The notes under the pieces were generated by a model that did not search any database, was not told where the DNA came from, and saw nothing but the letters and a program-made list of their open reading frames with translations. From JBHIYN01 sp041984235 (GTDB lineage: Bacteria > Pseudomonadota > Gammaproteobacteria > Ga0077536): a DNA stretch of 64,000 nt. Below are positions 56,091-63,947 of this stretch, in pieces (position 1 is the stretch's first letter; each line of letters opens with the position of its first letter). The DNA lies in contig JBHIYN010000008.1 of the NCBI GenBank assembly GCA_041984235.1, positions 1 through 64,000 of the forward strand, in the 5' to 3' direction. Position numbers and translations under genes: made by a program.

Positions 56091-56828
56091 TCAGGCATCC
56101 AGCAACTTGAGCTGGTCTTCGAGCACGGCACGTTCCTGCTCGGGGATTTTCGCATCCGCCAGGCGCGCTTCGACCAGCTCCCGCGGTATCAGGCCGCGCA
56201 CGATCAGGCGCCTTTTCTCCTCCGGCAGGATCGACTCACGGAAGAAGATGTCGCCGACCGGTATCAAACGGCTCTCGACGATCAGCGCGACCTCGTTGAG
56301 CAGCGCGCGGAACCCGCTGTGCGTCATCGACAGGCGCTTCTCGGCGAAATCGATCTGCGCGACGCCGTCATTGTATATGGCGCGCATCTCCTTCTTGTAG
56401 CGTTCGATGAAGACCGAGTTGACGGTCTGCTCAATACGCTCCTCGATCTTTTCCAGGCGCTTTTGCAGCAGGTGCTGGATCAGCTCGAGCATCGGCAGGT
56501 CGCGGGCCACGTGCTGGTAGATGGCGAGCACGTCGCGGATGCCGAGCGACTGGTAGATATCATTGATGAAAGCGAGATTGCGCTCGCGCGCGAGGGCGTC
56601 GTAGGAGTCGAAGCCGATTACGGCGATGACGTCCGACAGGTCCTGGATATGCGAGTTGAAGCCGACCGCGCAGACCAGTTGCGAGTAGGTCAGGCCCAGA
56701 TTGCGCGCGACCTGGCGCGCCCGCGCCGTGCCGGATGCCGCGCGCTCCTCCTGTCCCGACGCCGACTTGTAGAGCGTCTTCAGCAGGTCCTCGCTGCGCG
56801 CGCTGAGAATCTCCTCGAAGCGGGACAT
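56091..56828 (-). CDS. hypothetical cytosolic protein B of a tandem paralogue pair
   Basis: A 245-residue protein, paralogue of the gene just downstream. Its core reads QLVCAVGFNSHIQDLSDVIAVIGF, then SY, LEKIEERI, KKEMRAIYNDGVA and LNEVALIVESRLIPVGDIFFRESILPEEKRRLI, in the same order and spacing as in protein A. The identity by eye is roughly one third. The first helix is more basic (ASGTARARQVARNLG). No motif of a known enzyme or DNA-binding domain is visible. Confidence 0.8.
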   Translation of the reverse strand: MSRFEEILSARSEDLLKTLYKSASGQEERAASGTARARQVARNLGLTYSQLVCAVGFNSHIQDLSDVIAVIGFDSYDALARERNLAFINDIYQSLGIRDVLAIYQHVARDLPMLELIQHLLQKRLEKIEERIEQTVNSVFIERYKKEMRAIYNDGVAQIDFAEKRLSMTHSGFRALLNEVALIVESRLIPVGDIFFRESILPEEKRRLIVRGLIPRELVEARLADAKIPEQERAVLEDQLKLLDA

Positions 56829-56872
56829 CTGCGTGCACGAAACTCGCTTTACCGGAGGCGCATCTTACCACC

Positions 56873-57889
56873 TTACTCGCGTGCCGCCGCGGCTTGTGCA
56901 ACCTCGCCCTGCAGGATCTCGAAACGCCGGATCCACGGCGCGTTCGACTTGAGGCTGGCCGGTAGCCGGGCGAGCGCGGTTTTGGCCGTGGCGTAATCCG
57001 GGTAGCTGCCGACGATGGCGCTGTAGGGCTCGCTGGCGCGCGGCCTGTGCATGAACCAGGCGCTGTCGGTGTGCGGCATTTCGCGCGCGAGCATACGCTC
57101 CAGCGCGTCCGGCTCGCGTCCGGCGCTGACCTGCAGCGTGTAGTGCGCCGGCGGGCGCGACAGGACCCAGTCGACACCGTGGATGCCGGCCGCGGATGGC
57201 GCGGCGGGCGCTGCGGGCTGCGCCGCCGGGGGCGCCGCTGGCTCCTCCGCGGACAACGCTGCGAGCGCCGTGGCAGCGGGTGCGTAGACCGTGCTCGCGT
57301 TGCTCAGCCACTGGCGGGCGCCGCCGCTATCGCCGGCGCGCGCCAGCAGCATGGCGAGGTTGAACTGGGCCGGGGCATAGCCGCCGCGCGCGGCGCGCTC
57401 GAGGTAGCGGCGCGCCGCCTGCTCACCGGCGGGGTCGTCGGCGAGCAGGGTGCCTAGCGCGAAGCAGGCGGCGAGCTGGCCGGCGTCCGCGGCGCTCTCC
57501 AGCCATGCCAGCGCGGCGTCACGATCGGCGCCGTCACGCAGCGCGAGCAGGCCGGCGTTGAAGGCGGCGTCGGCATCGCCCAGCGCCGCCGCGCGCTGCC
57601 ACCAGGCGCGCGCCGCCGCCACGTCGCGCGACACGCCGCGACCGCTGTAGAGCACGCTGGCCAGCACGCGCATGGCGGCAAGCTCGCCCGCTTCGGCGTG
57701 GGCATGGAGGGCGTCGCGCGCCGCGCCCGGGTCGCCGGCTTGCATGCCGGCAAGCACCGCGTGCGCCGCGCTCATGTCCGCGCGTGTCGCCTCGCTCGCG
57801 GCCTCGGCGCCGCCGCTCAGCAACGCCGCGCAGAGCACGCTCGTCGCGCTAAGCCGTGTCCACCGGCCGAATGTTGTCCCGCGAGTCAT
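56873..57889 (-). CDS. exported Sel1-repeat and SPOR-domain protein
   Basis: A 338-residue periplasmic protein. The signal peptide is TRLSATSVLCAALLSGGAEA. Residues about 60-200 contain Sel1-like repeats (AAARAWWQRAAALGDADAAFNAGLL, LAWLESAADAGQLAACFALGTLL, RYLERAARGGYAPAQFNLAMLL). After an Ala/Pro linker comes a SPOR domain (YTLQVSAGREPDALERML, YSAIVGSYPDYATAKTALARLP), which binds denuded glycan strands at the septum. Its first 41 bases overlap the 3' end of the SRAP gene. A role in cell-wall remodelling is likely. Confidence 0.85.
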   Translation of the reverse strand: MTRGTTFGRWTRLSATSVLCAALLSGGAEAASEATRADMSAAHAVLAGMQAGDPGAARDALHAHAEAGELAAMRVLASVLYSGRGVSRDVAAARAWWQRAAALGDADAAFNAGLLALRDGADRDAALAWLESAADAGQLAACFALGTLLADDPAGEQAARRYLERAARGGYAPAQFNLAMLLARAGDSGGARQWLSNASTVYAPAATALAALSAEEPAAPPAAQPAAPAAPSAAGIHGVDWVLSRPPAHYTLQVSAGREPDALERMLAREMPHTDSAWFMHRPRASEPYSAIVGSYPDYATAKTALARLPASLKSNAPWIRRFEILQGEVAQAAAARE

Positions 57890-58514
57890 TGGCCGGAGAA
57901 TTTACCCGTTTGCTCACCGCGTGCAAGGCGAAGGCGTGATCGGCGGCCGGTGCCAGCAGGCGGGCGAGGCTGTCGGCCGGCGTCGCCGGGTCGAGCCAGG
58001 CGGCGTAGTCTTCGTGGGCGACGATGACCGGCATGCGGTCGTGCACCGCGGCGAGGGTGTCATTGGCAGCGCAGGTCAGTAGCGCGCAGCTCTGGATCAC
58101 CGCCCCGTCGCGCTCCCAGTGTTCCCAGATCCCGGCGATGGCGAAGCAGCGCTCGTCCGCACGGTGGATGTAGTAGGGCTGCTTGCCGCCGGCCAGTGCC
58201 TTCCACTCGTAGTAGCCGTCGGCCGGCACCAGGCAGCGCCGGCGGCGAAACGCGGCACGGAAGGAGGGCTTCCCGGCGACCGTTTCGGCGCGCGCATTAA
58301 TCGGGCGCCGCGCGCCGGCCACGGTCTTCGACCACGACGGCAGCAGGCCCCATTCGAACAGCGTGGTGACGCGTTCGTCCGGTAACGCGCCGACCGCCAG
58401 CAGCGGCTGCGAGGGCGCGATGTTGTAACGCGGAGCGAGCTGTTCCGGCGGCGCGACGTCGAACTCGGCAGCGAGCGTTTCAGCGTCGCTGGAGAGGGCG
58501 AAGCGTCCGCACAC
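57849..58514 (-). CDS. SRAP domain protein (SOS response-associated peptidase, YedK/HMCES)
   Basis: A 221-residue protein that shields abasic sites in single-stranded DNA by a covalent bond with Cys2. All key residues are visible: Met-Cys2 start, Asn73 in RPINARAET, Glu103 in DGYYEWK and His158 in AVHDRMPVI. Length and start (MCGRFAL) are exactly as in the family; the first Met must be removed to free Cys2. It is nine bases downstream of the methylene-H4MPT dehydrogenase gene, probably co-transcribed. No LexA box was recognised upstream. Confidence 0.95.
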   Translation of the reverse strand: MCGRFALSSDAETLAAEFDVAPPEQLAPRYNIAPSQPLLAVGALPDERVTTLFEWGLLPSWSKTVAGARRPINARAETVAGKPSFRAAFRRRRCLVPADGYYEWKALAGGKQPYYIHRADERCFAIAGIWEHWERDGAVIQSCALLTCAANDTLAAVHDRMPVIVAHEDYAAWLDPATPADSLARLLAPAADHAFALHAVSKRVNSPANDSRDNIRPVDTA

Positions 58515-58523
58515 GCCGGCTGC

Positions 58524-59390
58524 TCAGCGGTTCGCGACCATGGTCTTGGCCAGGGCGAAAATCTCGGGCGCGTCGAGCACGATGTCGTTGGACTCGAACA
58601 GCTTGGCGATGCAGGCGCGGTGTACCTCGAGCTTGAACGAGCCGAAGCCGATGGCGCCGTAGCACAGCTTGCCGTGACGCTCGGTCGCCCGGTCCATGAG
58701 GTCCACGCCTTCGAGGCCGAGCGGCGGGGTGGCATTGGCATCGAGCAGGATCTCGAGATCGGGCAGGTCGCGCCAGGCGCTCTCGTGGACGAGCTGGACA
58801 CCGGCAGCGCCGGTCGCGATCAGGATGTTGGCGCCGTCGAGGACCTTGCGCAGGGCCGCGGGATCGCCGGAGGCGGCTGGCTGCAGCTTGACGCGAAAGC
58901 GCCGCTCCATCGCCTCGCACGCGGTCTCGGCGCGATCGATGCGGCGCGAGGTGATGACGACCTCCGCGCCTTCCTGCGCCAGCATGACGCCGGCGCGCTG
59001 TCCTACCGGGCCGGTGCCGGCCAGCACGACCGCACGTTTGCCCTCGAGCGCGAGGTGCTTGCCGATATAGGCCACCGCGGCTGCCGCGGTGGTGTTGGAG
59101 CCGTTGCTGTCGAGCATCACCGAGACGCGGAAGTCGGCGAAGAAGTGGTTGCGCGCGGAAGCCAGCACCGCTTCGCCTTCACCCATGTTGCTGCCGGTGA
59201 TGAACAGCGCGGTGTTCTTCTTCTGCTTCGGTGGACGCGTGAACACCGCGCCGTCGACCATGGTGCCGACGGTGCTCGGCTTGACGTTGCCGCGGCACGA
59301 GACGTGGTCGGCGCCGCCGTCGTAGGCGACCACGGTGTCGAAGGTGTTGGGGATGGGATCGGTGTCGAGCTGGAACAGGATCTTCTTCAT
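58524..59390 (-). CDS. NAD(P)-dependent methylenetetrahydromethanopterin dehydrogenase (MtdB/MtdA type)
   Basis: A 288-residue enzyme that oxidises methylene-tetrahydromethanopterin (or the tetrahydrofolate form) in one-carbon metabolism. Strong family marks are DTVVAYDGGADHV at residue 19, VKPSTVGTMVDGAVFTR, and MLDSNGSNTTAAAAVAYI. The cofactor motif VVLAGTGPVGQRAGVMLAQEGAEVV and the end LEVHRACIAKLFES also match. These match methylotroph MtdA/MtdB closely. None of the partner genes (mch, fae, ftr/fhc) is in the window. NAD against NADP and the pterin used cannot be read. Confidence 0.9.
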   Translation of the reverse strand: MKKILFQLDTDPIPNTFDTVVAYDGGADHVSCRGNVKPSTVGTMVDGAVFTRPPKQKKNTALFITGSNMGEGEAVLASARNHFFADFRVSVMLDSNGSNTTAAAAVAYIGKHLALEGKRAVVLAGTGPVGQRAGVMLAQEGAEVVITSRRIDRAETACEAMERRFRVKLQPAASGDPAALRKVLDGANILIATGAAGVQLVHESAWRDLPDLEILLDANATPPLGLEGVDLMDRATERHGKLCYGAIGFGSFKLEVHRACIAKLFESNDIVLDAPEIFALAKTMVANR

Positions 59391-59498
59391 CGGGGTCTCC
59401 GGAGGACGTCGCGCGGACGCTCTCGATTCGGGCCGAGCGGCAGCGGCAGGTCGCGGAGGCTAGCGCGTCCGCGCTGATCGGTGCAAGGCAGGTACGGC

Positions 59499-59536
59499 GT
59501 ACGCCGGCGTACGTCCCGGCCGCGCTGCACGCGGCC
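59499..59536 (-). terminator. tandem hairpins after nadC
   Basis: Directly past the nadC stop, GGCCGCG and CGCGGCC pair around a 5-base loop (59518-59536). The 14-base perfect palindrome GTACGCCGGCGTAC (59499-59512) follows. There is no T-run; the pair may stop transcription or block RNA decay. Confidence 0.45.
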
Positions 59537-60385
59537 TCAGGCGTCGATGCGCATGGAGAAATCGACCGCGCGCAGATGCTTGGTCAGGGCGCCGACGGAG
59601 ACGTAATCGACGCCGGTCGCGGCGAGCCCGGGGAGGCGTTCGATCTCGATACCGCCGGAGACTTCCAGCGGTATGCGGCCGGCGACCCGGGCCACCGCGG
59701 CCCGGATCATCTCGAGCGTGAAGTTGTCGAGCAGCACGCGGTCGGCGCCGGCCGCTAGCGCCAGGTCGAGCTCGTCCAGCGACTCCACCTCGACCTCGAT
59801 CGGGAGCGCCGGATGACCGGCGCGGATGGCGCCGACGGCGGCGGCGATGGAGCCGGCCGCGGCAATGTGGTTCTCCTTGATCAGGACCGCATCGTACAGG
59901 CCCATGCGATGGTTCTCGCCGCCGCCCGCGCGCACCGCGTACTTCTGCGCCGCGCGCAGGCCGGGCAGCGTCTTGCGCGTGTCGAGCACGCGCGTGCGAC
60001 CGCCGCCCAGGGCCTCGGCATAGCGGCGCGTGACGGTGGCGGTGCCGGACAGGGCCTGCAGGAAGTTCAGCGCGGTGCGCTCGCCGGTGACGATGGCGCG
60101 CGCCGGCCCGTGCAGGGTGCACACGGTAGCGCCCGCGGCCAGCGCCGCACCCTCGGCGGCCTGCCACTCGATGCGCACGGCATCGTCGAGGACGGCAAAG
60201 GTCTGATCGAACCACGGCCGCCCGGCGAGCACCGCCTGCTCACGGCAGACCACGTGGGCGTGCGCCTGCGCCGCGGCGGGGATGAGCTCCGCGGTGACGT
60301 CGCCGCTGCCGACATCCTCGGCCAGCGCTGCGCGCACGTTGGCTTCGACCACGCCCGGATCGATGGTGAGCGGGGATGGACTCAT
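59537..60385 (-). CDS. nadC: carboxylating nicotinate-nucleotide diphosphorylase
   Basis: A 282-residue quinolinate phosphoribosyltransferase of NAD synthesis. Marks are GDVTAELIPA near the N terminus, GERTALNFLQALSGTATVTRRYA, TRVLDTRKTLPGLRAAQKYAV and GGGENHRMGLYDAVLIKENH. IEVEVESLDELDLAL and VDYVSVGALTK come later. Its start overlaps the stop of the alsT-type gene by four bases. It is the last gene of the operon retropepsin-alsT-nadC. Confidence 0.96.
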   Translation of the reverse strand: MSPSPLTIDPGVVEANVRAALAEDVGSGDVTAELIPAAAQAHAHVVCREQAVLAGRPWFDQTFAVLDDAVRIEWQAAEGAALAAGATVCTLHGPARAIVTGERTALNFLQALSGTATVTRRYAEALGGGRTRVLDTRKTLPGLRAAQKYAVRAGGGENHRMGLYDAVLIKENHIAAAGSIAAAVGAIRAGHPALPIEVEVESLDELDLALAAGADRVLLDNFTLEMIRAAVARVAGRIPLEVSGGIEIERLPGLAATGVDYVSVGALTKHLRAVDFSMRIDA

Positions 60386-61737
60386 GGGGAGAGGGTCTCC
60401 TCGGCGGCCGGCCGCCAGTCGCGCGTGAGCCGGAACACGACCGGACTCAGCAGCACCAGCGCGACCAGGTTGGGCAGTGCCATGAGGCCGTTGAAGACGT
60501 CGGCGAATGCCCACACCAGCTCCAGCTCGAGCAGTGCGCCGAGCACGATGGCTACGATCCAGAGTACGCGGTATGGGGTAATCACCCGGGCGCCGAACAG
60601 GTACTCGGCGCAGCGCTCGCCGTAGTAGCTCCAGCCGATCACGGTGGTGAAGGCGAACACCGCGAGCGCGATCCCGACCAGCTTGGCGCCGTGCGTACCG
60701 ATGCCGAGGGTGAAGGCCTGCGCGGACAGCGCCGCGCCTTCCTGCGGCCCGGTCCAGGCGCCGGTGACGATGATCACCAGCGCGGTCAGGGTGCACACCA
60801 CCAGGGTGTCGATGAAGGTGCCGAGCATGGCGATCAGGCCCTGCTCGACCGGACCGCGCGTGTGCGCTGCCGCGTGCGCGATCGCGGCGCTGCCGAGGCC
60901 GGCCTCGTTGGAGAAGATGCCGCGCGCGAAGCCCCAGCGCATCGCCACCCAGATCCCCGCGCCGGCCCCGGCCGCGGGCTCGAAGGCCTGTTCCAGGATC
61001 AGCGCCAGCGCCGCCGGCACGGCCTCGAACTCGAGCAGCACGATGACGCCCGCCATGCCGACGTAGAGCACGGCCATGGTGGGTACCGTGCGTTCGGCCA
61101 CCTGCGCGATGCGGCGGATGCCGCCGAGTACGACGCTCGCGGTGAGCGCGGCGGCGGCAAGGCCGGTGGCGAGCGGCGGCACCGAGAACTCGGCGGCGAG
61201 GACGTCGGCGACGGAGTTGGCCTGCACCATGTTGCCGATGCCGAACGCGGCCACGGTCGCGAACAGCGCGAAAGCCGCCGCCAGCCAGCGCCAGCGTGCG
61301 CTGAGGCCGTTGCGGATGTAGTACATCGGTCCGCCGACACGGTTGCCGAGCGCGTCGGTCTCGCGATAGTTCACCGCCAGCACCGCCTCGGCGTACTTGG
61401 TGGCCATGCCGAACAGCGCGATGACCCACATCCAGAACACCGCGCCGGGGCCGCCGAAGTGAATGGCGGTGGCGACGCCGGCGATGTTGCCGGTGCCTAT
61501 GGTTGCCGACAGTGCCGTCATCAGCGCCTGGAACGGCGAGATCTCGCCGCTGCCGGGTGCCGTCGCCGTGCGCCCGCGCCACAGCCGCGCGAAGGCGCCC
61601 AGGGTGTGGCGCCAGGTAAACGCGCGCAGGCCAATCGTGAGGTAGATGCCGACGCCGACGAGCAGGGGAATGAGCAGGTACTCGCTCCACACGAAGCCGC
61701 TGACGGCATTGACCATGGCGGTGAGGGATTCGGTCAC
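60382..61737 (-). CDS. alanine/glycine:cation symporter family protein (AlsT/AgcS)
   Basis: A 451-residue permease with about 11 hydrophobic segments. Marks are ISPFQALMTALSATIGTGNIAGVATAI, then GPGAVFWMWVIALFGMATKYAEAVLAVNYRE, read in pieces, and RWGFARGIFSNEAGLGSAAIAHAAA. These are the known AGCS signatures. It imports alanine, glycine or a similar amino acid with sodium. It overlaps nadC and the retropepsin gene by four bases each. Confidence 0.93.
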   Translation of the reverse strand: MTESLTAMVNAVSGFVWSEYLLIPLLVGVGIYLTIGLRAFTWRHTLGAFARLWRGRTATAPGSGEISPFQALMTALSATIGTGNIAGVATAIHFGGPGAVFWMWVIALFGMATKYAEAVLAVNYRETDALGNRVGGPMYYIRNGLSARWRWLAAAFALFATVAAFGIGNMVQANSVADVLAAEFSVPPLATGLAAAALTASVVLGGIRRIAQVAERTVPTMAVLYVGMAGVIVLLEFEAVPAALALILEQAFEPAAGAGAGIWVAMRWGFARGIFSNEAGLGSAAIAHAAAHTRGPVEQGLIAMLGTFIDTLVVCTLTALVIIVTGAWTGPQEGAALSAQAFTLGIGTHGAKLVGIALAVFAFTTVIGWSYYGERCAEYLFGARVITPYRVLWIVAIVLGALLELELVWAFADVFNGLMALPNLVALVLLSPVVFRLTRDWRPAAEETLSP

Positions 61738-62258
61738 AGCGGCTCCGGTGCGCGGCGCGAGGTGAGGATCAGCGTATCGCCCTGCTGCGCGAAGTCGAGA
61801 CGCTTGAGAAAGCTCATGCCGAGCAGGACCTCGATGTCGCCGAGGTTGGGCACGATGCTCGCACGCACGTCGGTCTCGACGATGCCGCCGAGGACGATGC
61901 GTTCGATGACGGTGGCGTAAGCCGTGGCGGTGCCGTTGGCGGTGGTCACGCTCATCGGCCGGCCCGCCTCCAGCCCGGCCCGGCGCGCGACCGCGGGAGA
62001 CACGGCGACGTCGGTCGCGCCGGTATCGAGCATGAACTCGGCCGCCGCGCCGTTGATGCGGCCGTCGACCACGTAATGCCCGTAGCGATTGCGCTTCAGT
62101 GCCACGCTGGGCGCGCCGTGCGGGGCGGTGCGGGTGGCAATGTCGCGATTCGGATTGCGGCGCTGCTCGATCTGCTCATAGAACAGCCACGCGAGCAGTG
62201 CAATCAGCACTGCAATGGCAATGCCGTACATGGTGGAGCCGAGACGGGCGGTGGACAT
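61734..62258 (-). CDS. membrane-anchored retropepsin-like aspartic protease
   Basis: A 174-residue clan AA protease. An N-terminal membrane anchor (MYGIAIAVLIALLAWLFYEQI) is followed by a single retropepsin domain with catalytic Asp78 in FMLDTGATDVAVS and the flap and strand segment VLLGMSFLKRLDF. A single domain means that it works as a dimer, like the TIGR02281 family. The target is unknown. It overlaps the alsT-type gene and heads the operon. Confidence 0.88.
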   Translation of the reverse strand: MSTARLGSTMYGIAIAVLIALLAWLFYEQIEQRRNPNRDIATRTAPHGAPSVALKRNRYGHYVVDGRINGAAAEFMLDTGATDVAVSPAVARRAGLEAGRPMSVTTANGTATAYATVIERIVLGGIVETDVRASIVPNLGDIEVLLGMSFLKRLDFAQQGDTLILTSRRAPEPL

Positions 62259-62377
62259 GCGGGGGCCGGAAATGCGCAGCGTGTCGTGTAACTTGCGGTC
62301 GCCGGTGCTAACCTTGCGCTACCGGTCGGGAATGTGGCTCGCCGGTGGCGGTCGACCAGCGCGGCCGAGTATCGCAC

Positions 62378-63376
62378 ATGGACCCCACGGTGAATACATT
62401 GAGCACGACCACCATCGCCTGCGAGGCGGTTCGACCGACGCGCGCGGTCACCACGCTGTCGGACGACGTCACTGCGGGCCTGTTCGCCGCGCCGCGCACC
62501 CTGCCGCCGAAGTATTTCTACGACGAACGCGGATCGCTTCTTTTCGATCGTATCTGCGACGCGCCTGAGTACTACCCGACGCGCACCGAGTCGGCGCTGC
62601 TCGAGCGCATCGCCGGCGACGTCATCGCGGCCGAACGGCCGCAGTGCATCGTCGAACTCGGCAGCGGCACCTCGCGCAAGACCCGCCACCTGTTCGACGC
62701 TTGCAGCGCGGCGCAGTGCTATCCGCTGTATGCACCGTTCGACGTCTGCGACGAAGTACTGATCTCCAGCGGCGAAGCGCTGCAGGACGAGTACCCCTGG
62801 CTGGAGGTGCAGCCCATGGTCGGTGATTACACGGCCGGGCTCGGCAACCTGCCGCGACGCGCCGAGCGCAACCTGGTGGTGTTTCTCGGCGGCACCATCG
62901 GCAACTTCGCACCCGACGAGGCGCACGACTTTCTCTCCGAGCTGCGTGCGACCATGACGCCTGGTGATGCGCTGCTGCTCGGCGCCGATCGCGTCAAGCG
63001 CCCCGACCTGCTGCACGCGGCCTACAACGACGGCGCCGGCATTACGGCGCGCTTCAATCTCAACCTGCTGGAAGTGATGAACCGCGAGCTCGGCGCGGAT
63101 TTCGATCCCGCCGGCTTCGAGCACTACGCGCACTTCAACCCGCTGGAGTCGCGCATCGAGATGCATCTCATCTCGATGCGCGATCAGCACGTCACGTTCG
63201 GCCGCCTCGCGCGCGGCATCGATTTCGACGAGGGCGACCACATCCTCACCGAGATCAGCCGCAAGTTCACGCGCAGCGAGCTGGAGGCGATGCTGGAGCG
63301 CGCCGGCTTCGGCGTCGTGCGCCATTTCGAAGCCGACGAGACCAAGTTCTCGCTGGTGCTTGCACACCCGGTATGA
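62378..63376 (+). CDS. egtD: L-histidine N-alpha-methyltransferase
   Basis: A 332-residue SAM enzyme, first step of ergothioneine synthesis (three methylations of histidine to hercynine). Marks are PPKYFYDERGSLLFDRICDAPEYYPTRTE, read in pieces, then SAM motif IVELGSGTSRKT (residues 91-102) and VVFLGGTIGNFAPDEA. LLLGADRVKRPDLLHAAYND comes in the C-terminal half. Nothing like EgtB or other partners is in the window. The ATG is chosen by length; a GTG 33 bases upstream or one 12 bases inside is possible because no strong ribosome site stands out. Confidence 0.9.
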   Translation: MDPTVNTLSTTTIACEAVRPTRAVTTLSDDVTAGLFAAPRTLPPKYFYDERGSLLFDRICDAPEYYPTRTESALLERIAGDVIAAERPQCIVELGSGTSRKTRHLFDACSAAQCYPLYAPFDVCDEVLISSGEALQDEYPWLEVQPMVGDYTAGLGNLPRRAERNLVVFLGGTIGNFAPDEAHDFLSELRATMTPGDALLLGADRVKRPDLLHAAYNDGAGITARFNLNLLEVMNRELGADFDPAGFEHYAHFNPLESRIEMHLISMRDQHVTFGRLARGIDFDEGDHILTEISRKFTRSELEAMLERAGFGVVRHFEADETKFSLVLAHPV

Positions 63377-63380
63377 GGCC

Positions 63381-63947
63381 GTGGGCCGCGAGGCGTTGAG
63401 CGGCGCCGCCGACCGCGGCTGGCTGCCCGGCATGCGGCGGATCGAGTCGCCCAACCACGATGCCCGTCCGCCCGGTGCGGCCGTCGAGCTGGTCGTGATC
63501 CATGCCATCAGCCTGCCGCCCGGCGAATTCGGCGGCGGCTACATCGAGCAGCTGTTCACCAACTGCCTCGATGCCGGCGCGCACCCTTACTTCGCGGGCA
63601 TCGCCACGCTGCGCGTGTCGGCGCACTTCCTCATCGACCGCGGCGGGCGGCCGACGCAGTTCGTGGCCCTCGACCAGCGCGCCTGGCATGCCGGTGAGTC
63701 ATGCTGGCAGGGACGTCACGCGTGCAACGATTTCTCCATCGGCATCGAGCTCGAAGGCTGCGACGAGCTGCCGTTCACGGACGCCCAGTACGCCGCGCTG
63801 GACGACCTGCTCGACGCCCTCATGGCGCGCTACCCGCGGCTCGGGCGTGACTGCCTCGCCGGGCACAGCGACATCGCACCCGGACGCAAGACCGACCCGG
63901 GCCCGTGTTTCGACTGGGCGCGCGCGGGGCGCGCGCTGCCGGCGTGA
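63381..63947 (+). CDS. ampD: 1,6-anhydro-N-acetylmuramyl-L-alanine amidase
   Basis: A 188-residue zinc amidase that recycles cell-wall muropeptides in the cytosol. Zinc ligands are His41 (VVIHAISLPP), His162 (GHSDIAPGRK) and Asp172; Glu123 (IGIELEG) and Lys170 are catalytic. The motif GGGYIEQLFTN is an AmpD-subgroup mark. A GTG four bases after the egtD stop is taken as the start; a TTG 21 bases earlier, inside egtD, or another TTG 15 bases later are alternatives. Its stop overlaps the next start (GTGA). Confidence 0.93.
   Translation: MGREALSGAADRGWLPGMRRIESPNHDARPPGAAVELVVIHAISLPPGEFGGGYIEQLFTNCLDAGAHPYFAGIATLRVSAHFLIDRGGRPTQFVALDQRAWHAGESCWQGRHACNDFSIGIELEGCDELPFTDAQYAALDDLLDALMARYPRLGRDCLAGHSDIAPGRKTDPGPCFDWARAGRALPA

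Noticed and set aside
57849..57889. 41-base overlap of the SRAP and Sel1/SPOR genes as a frameshift or fusion
   Set aside because: Both proteins are complete, with normal ends and a proper signal peptide on the second; it is an ordinary gene overlap.
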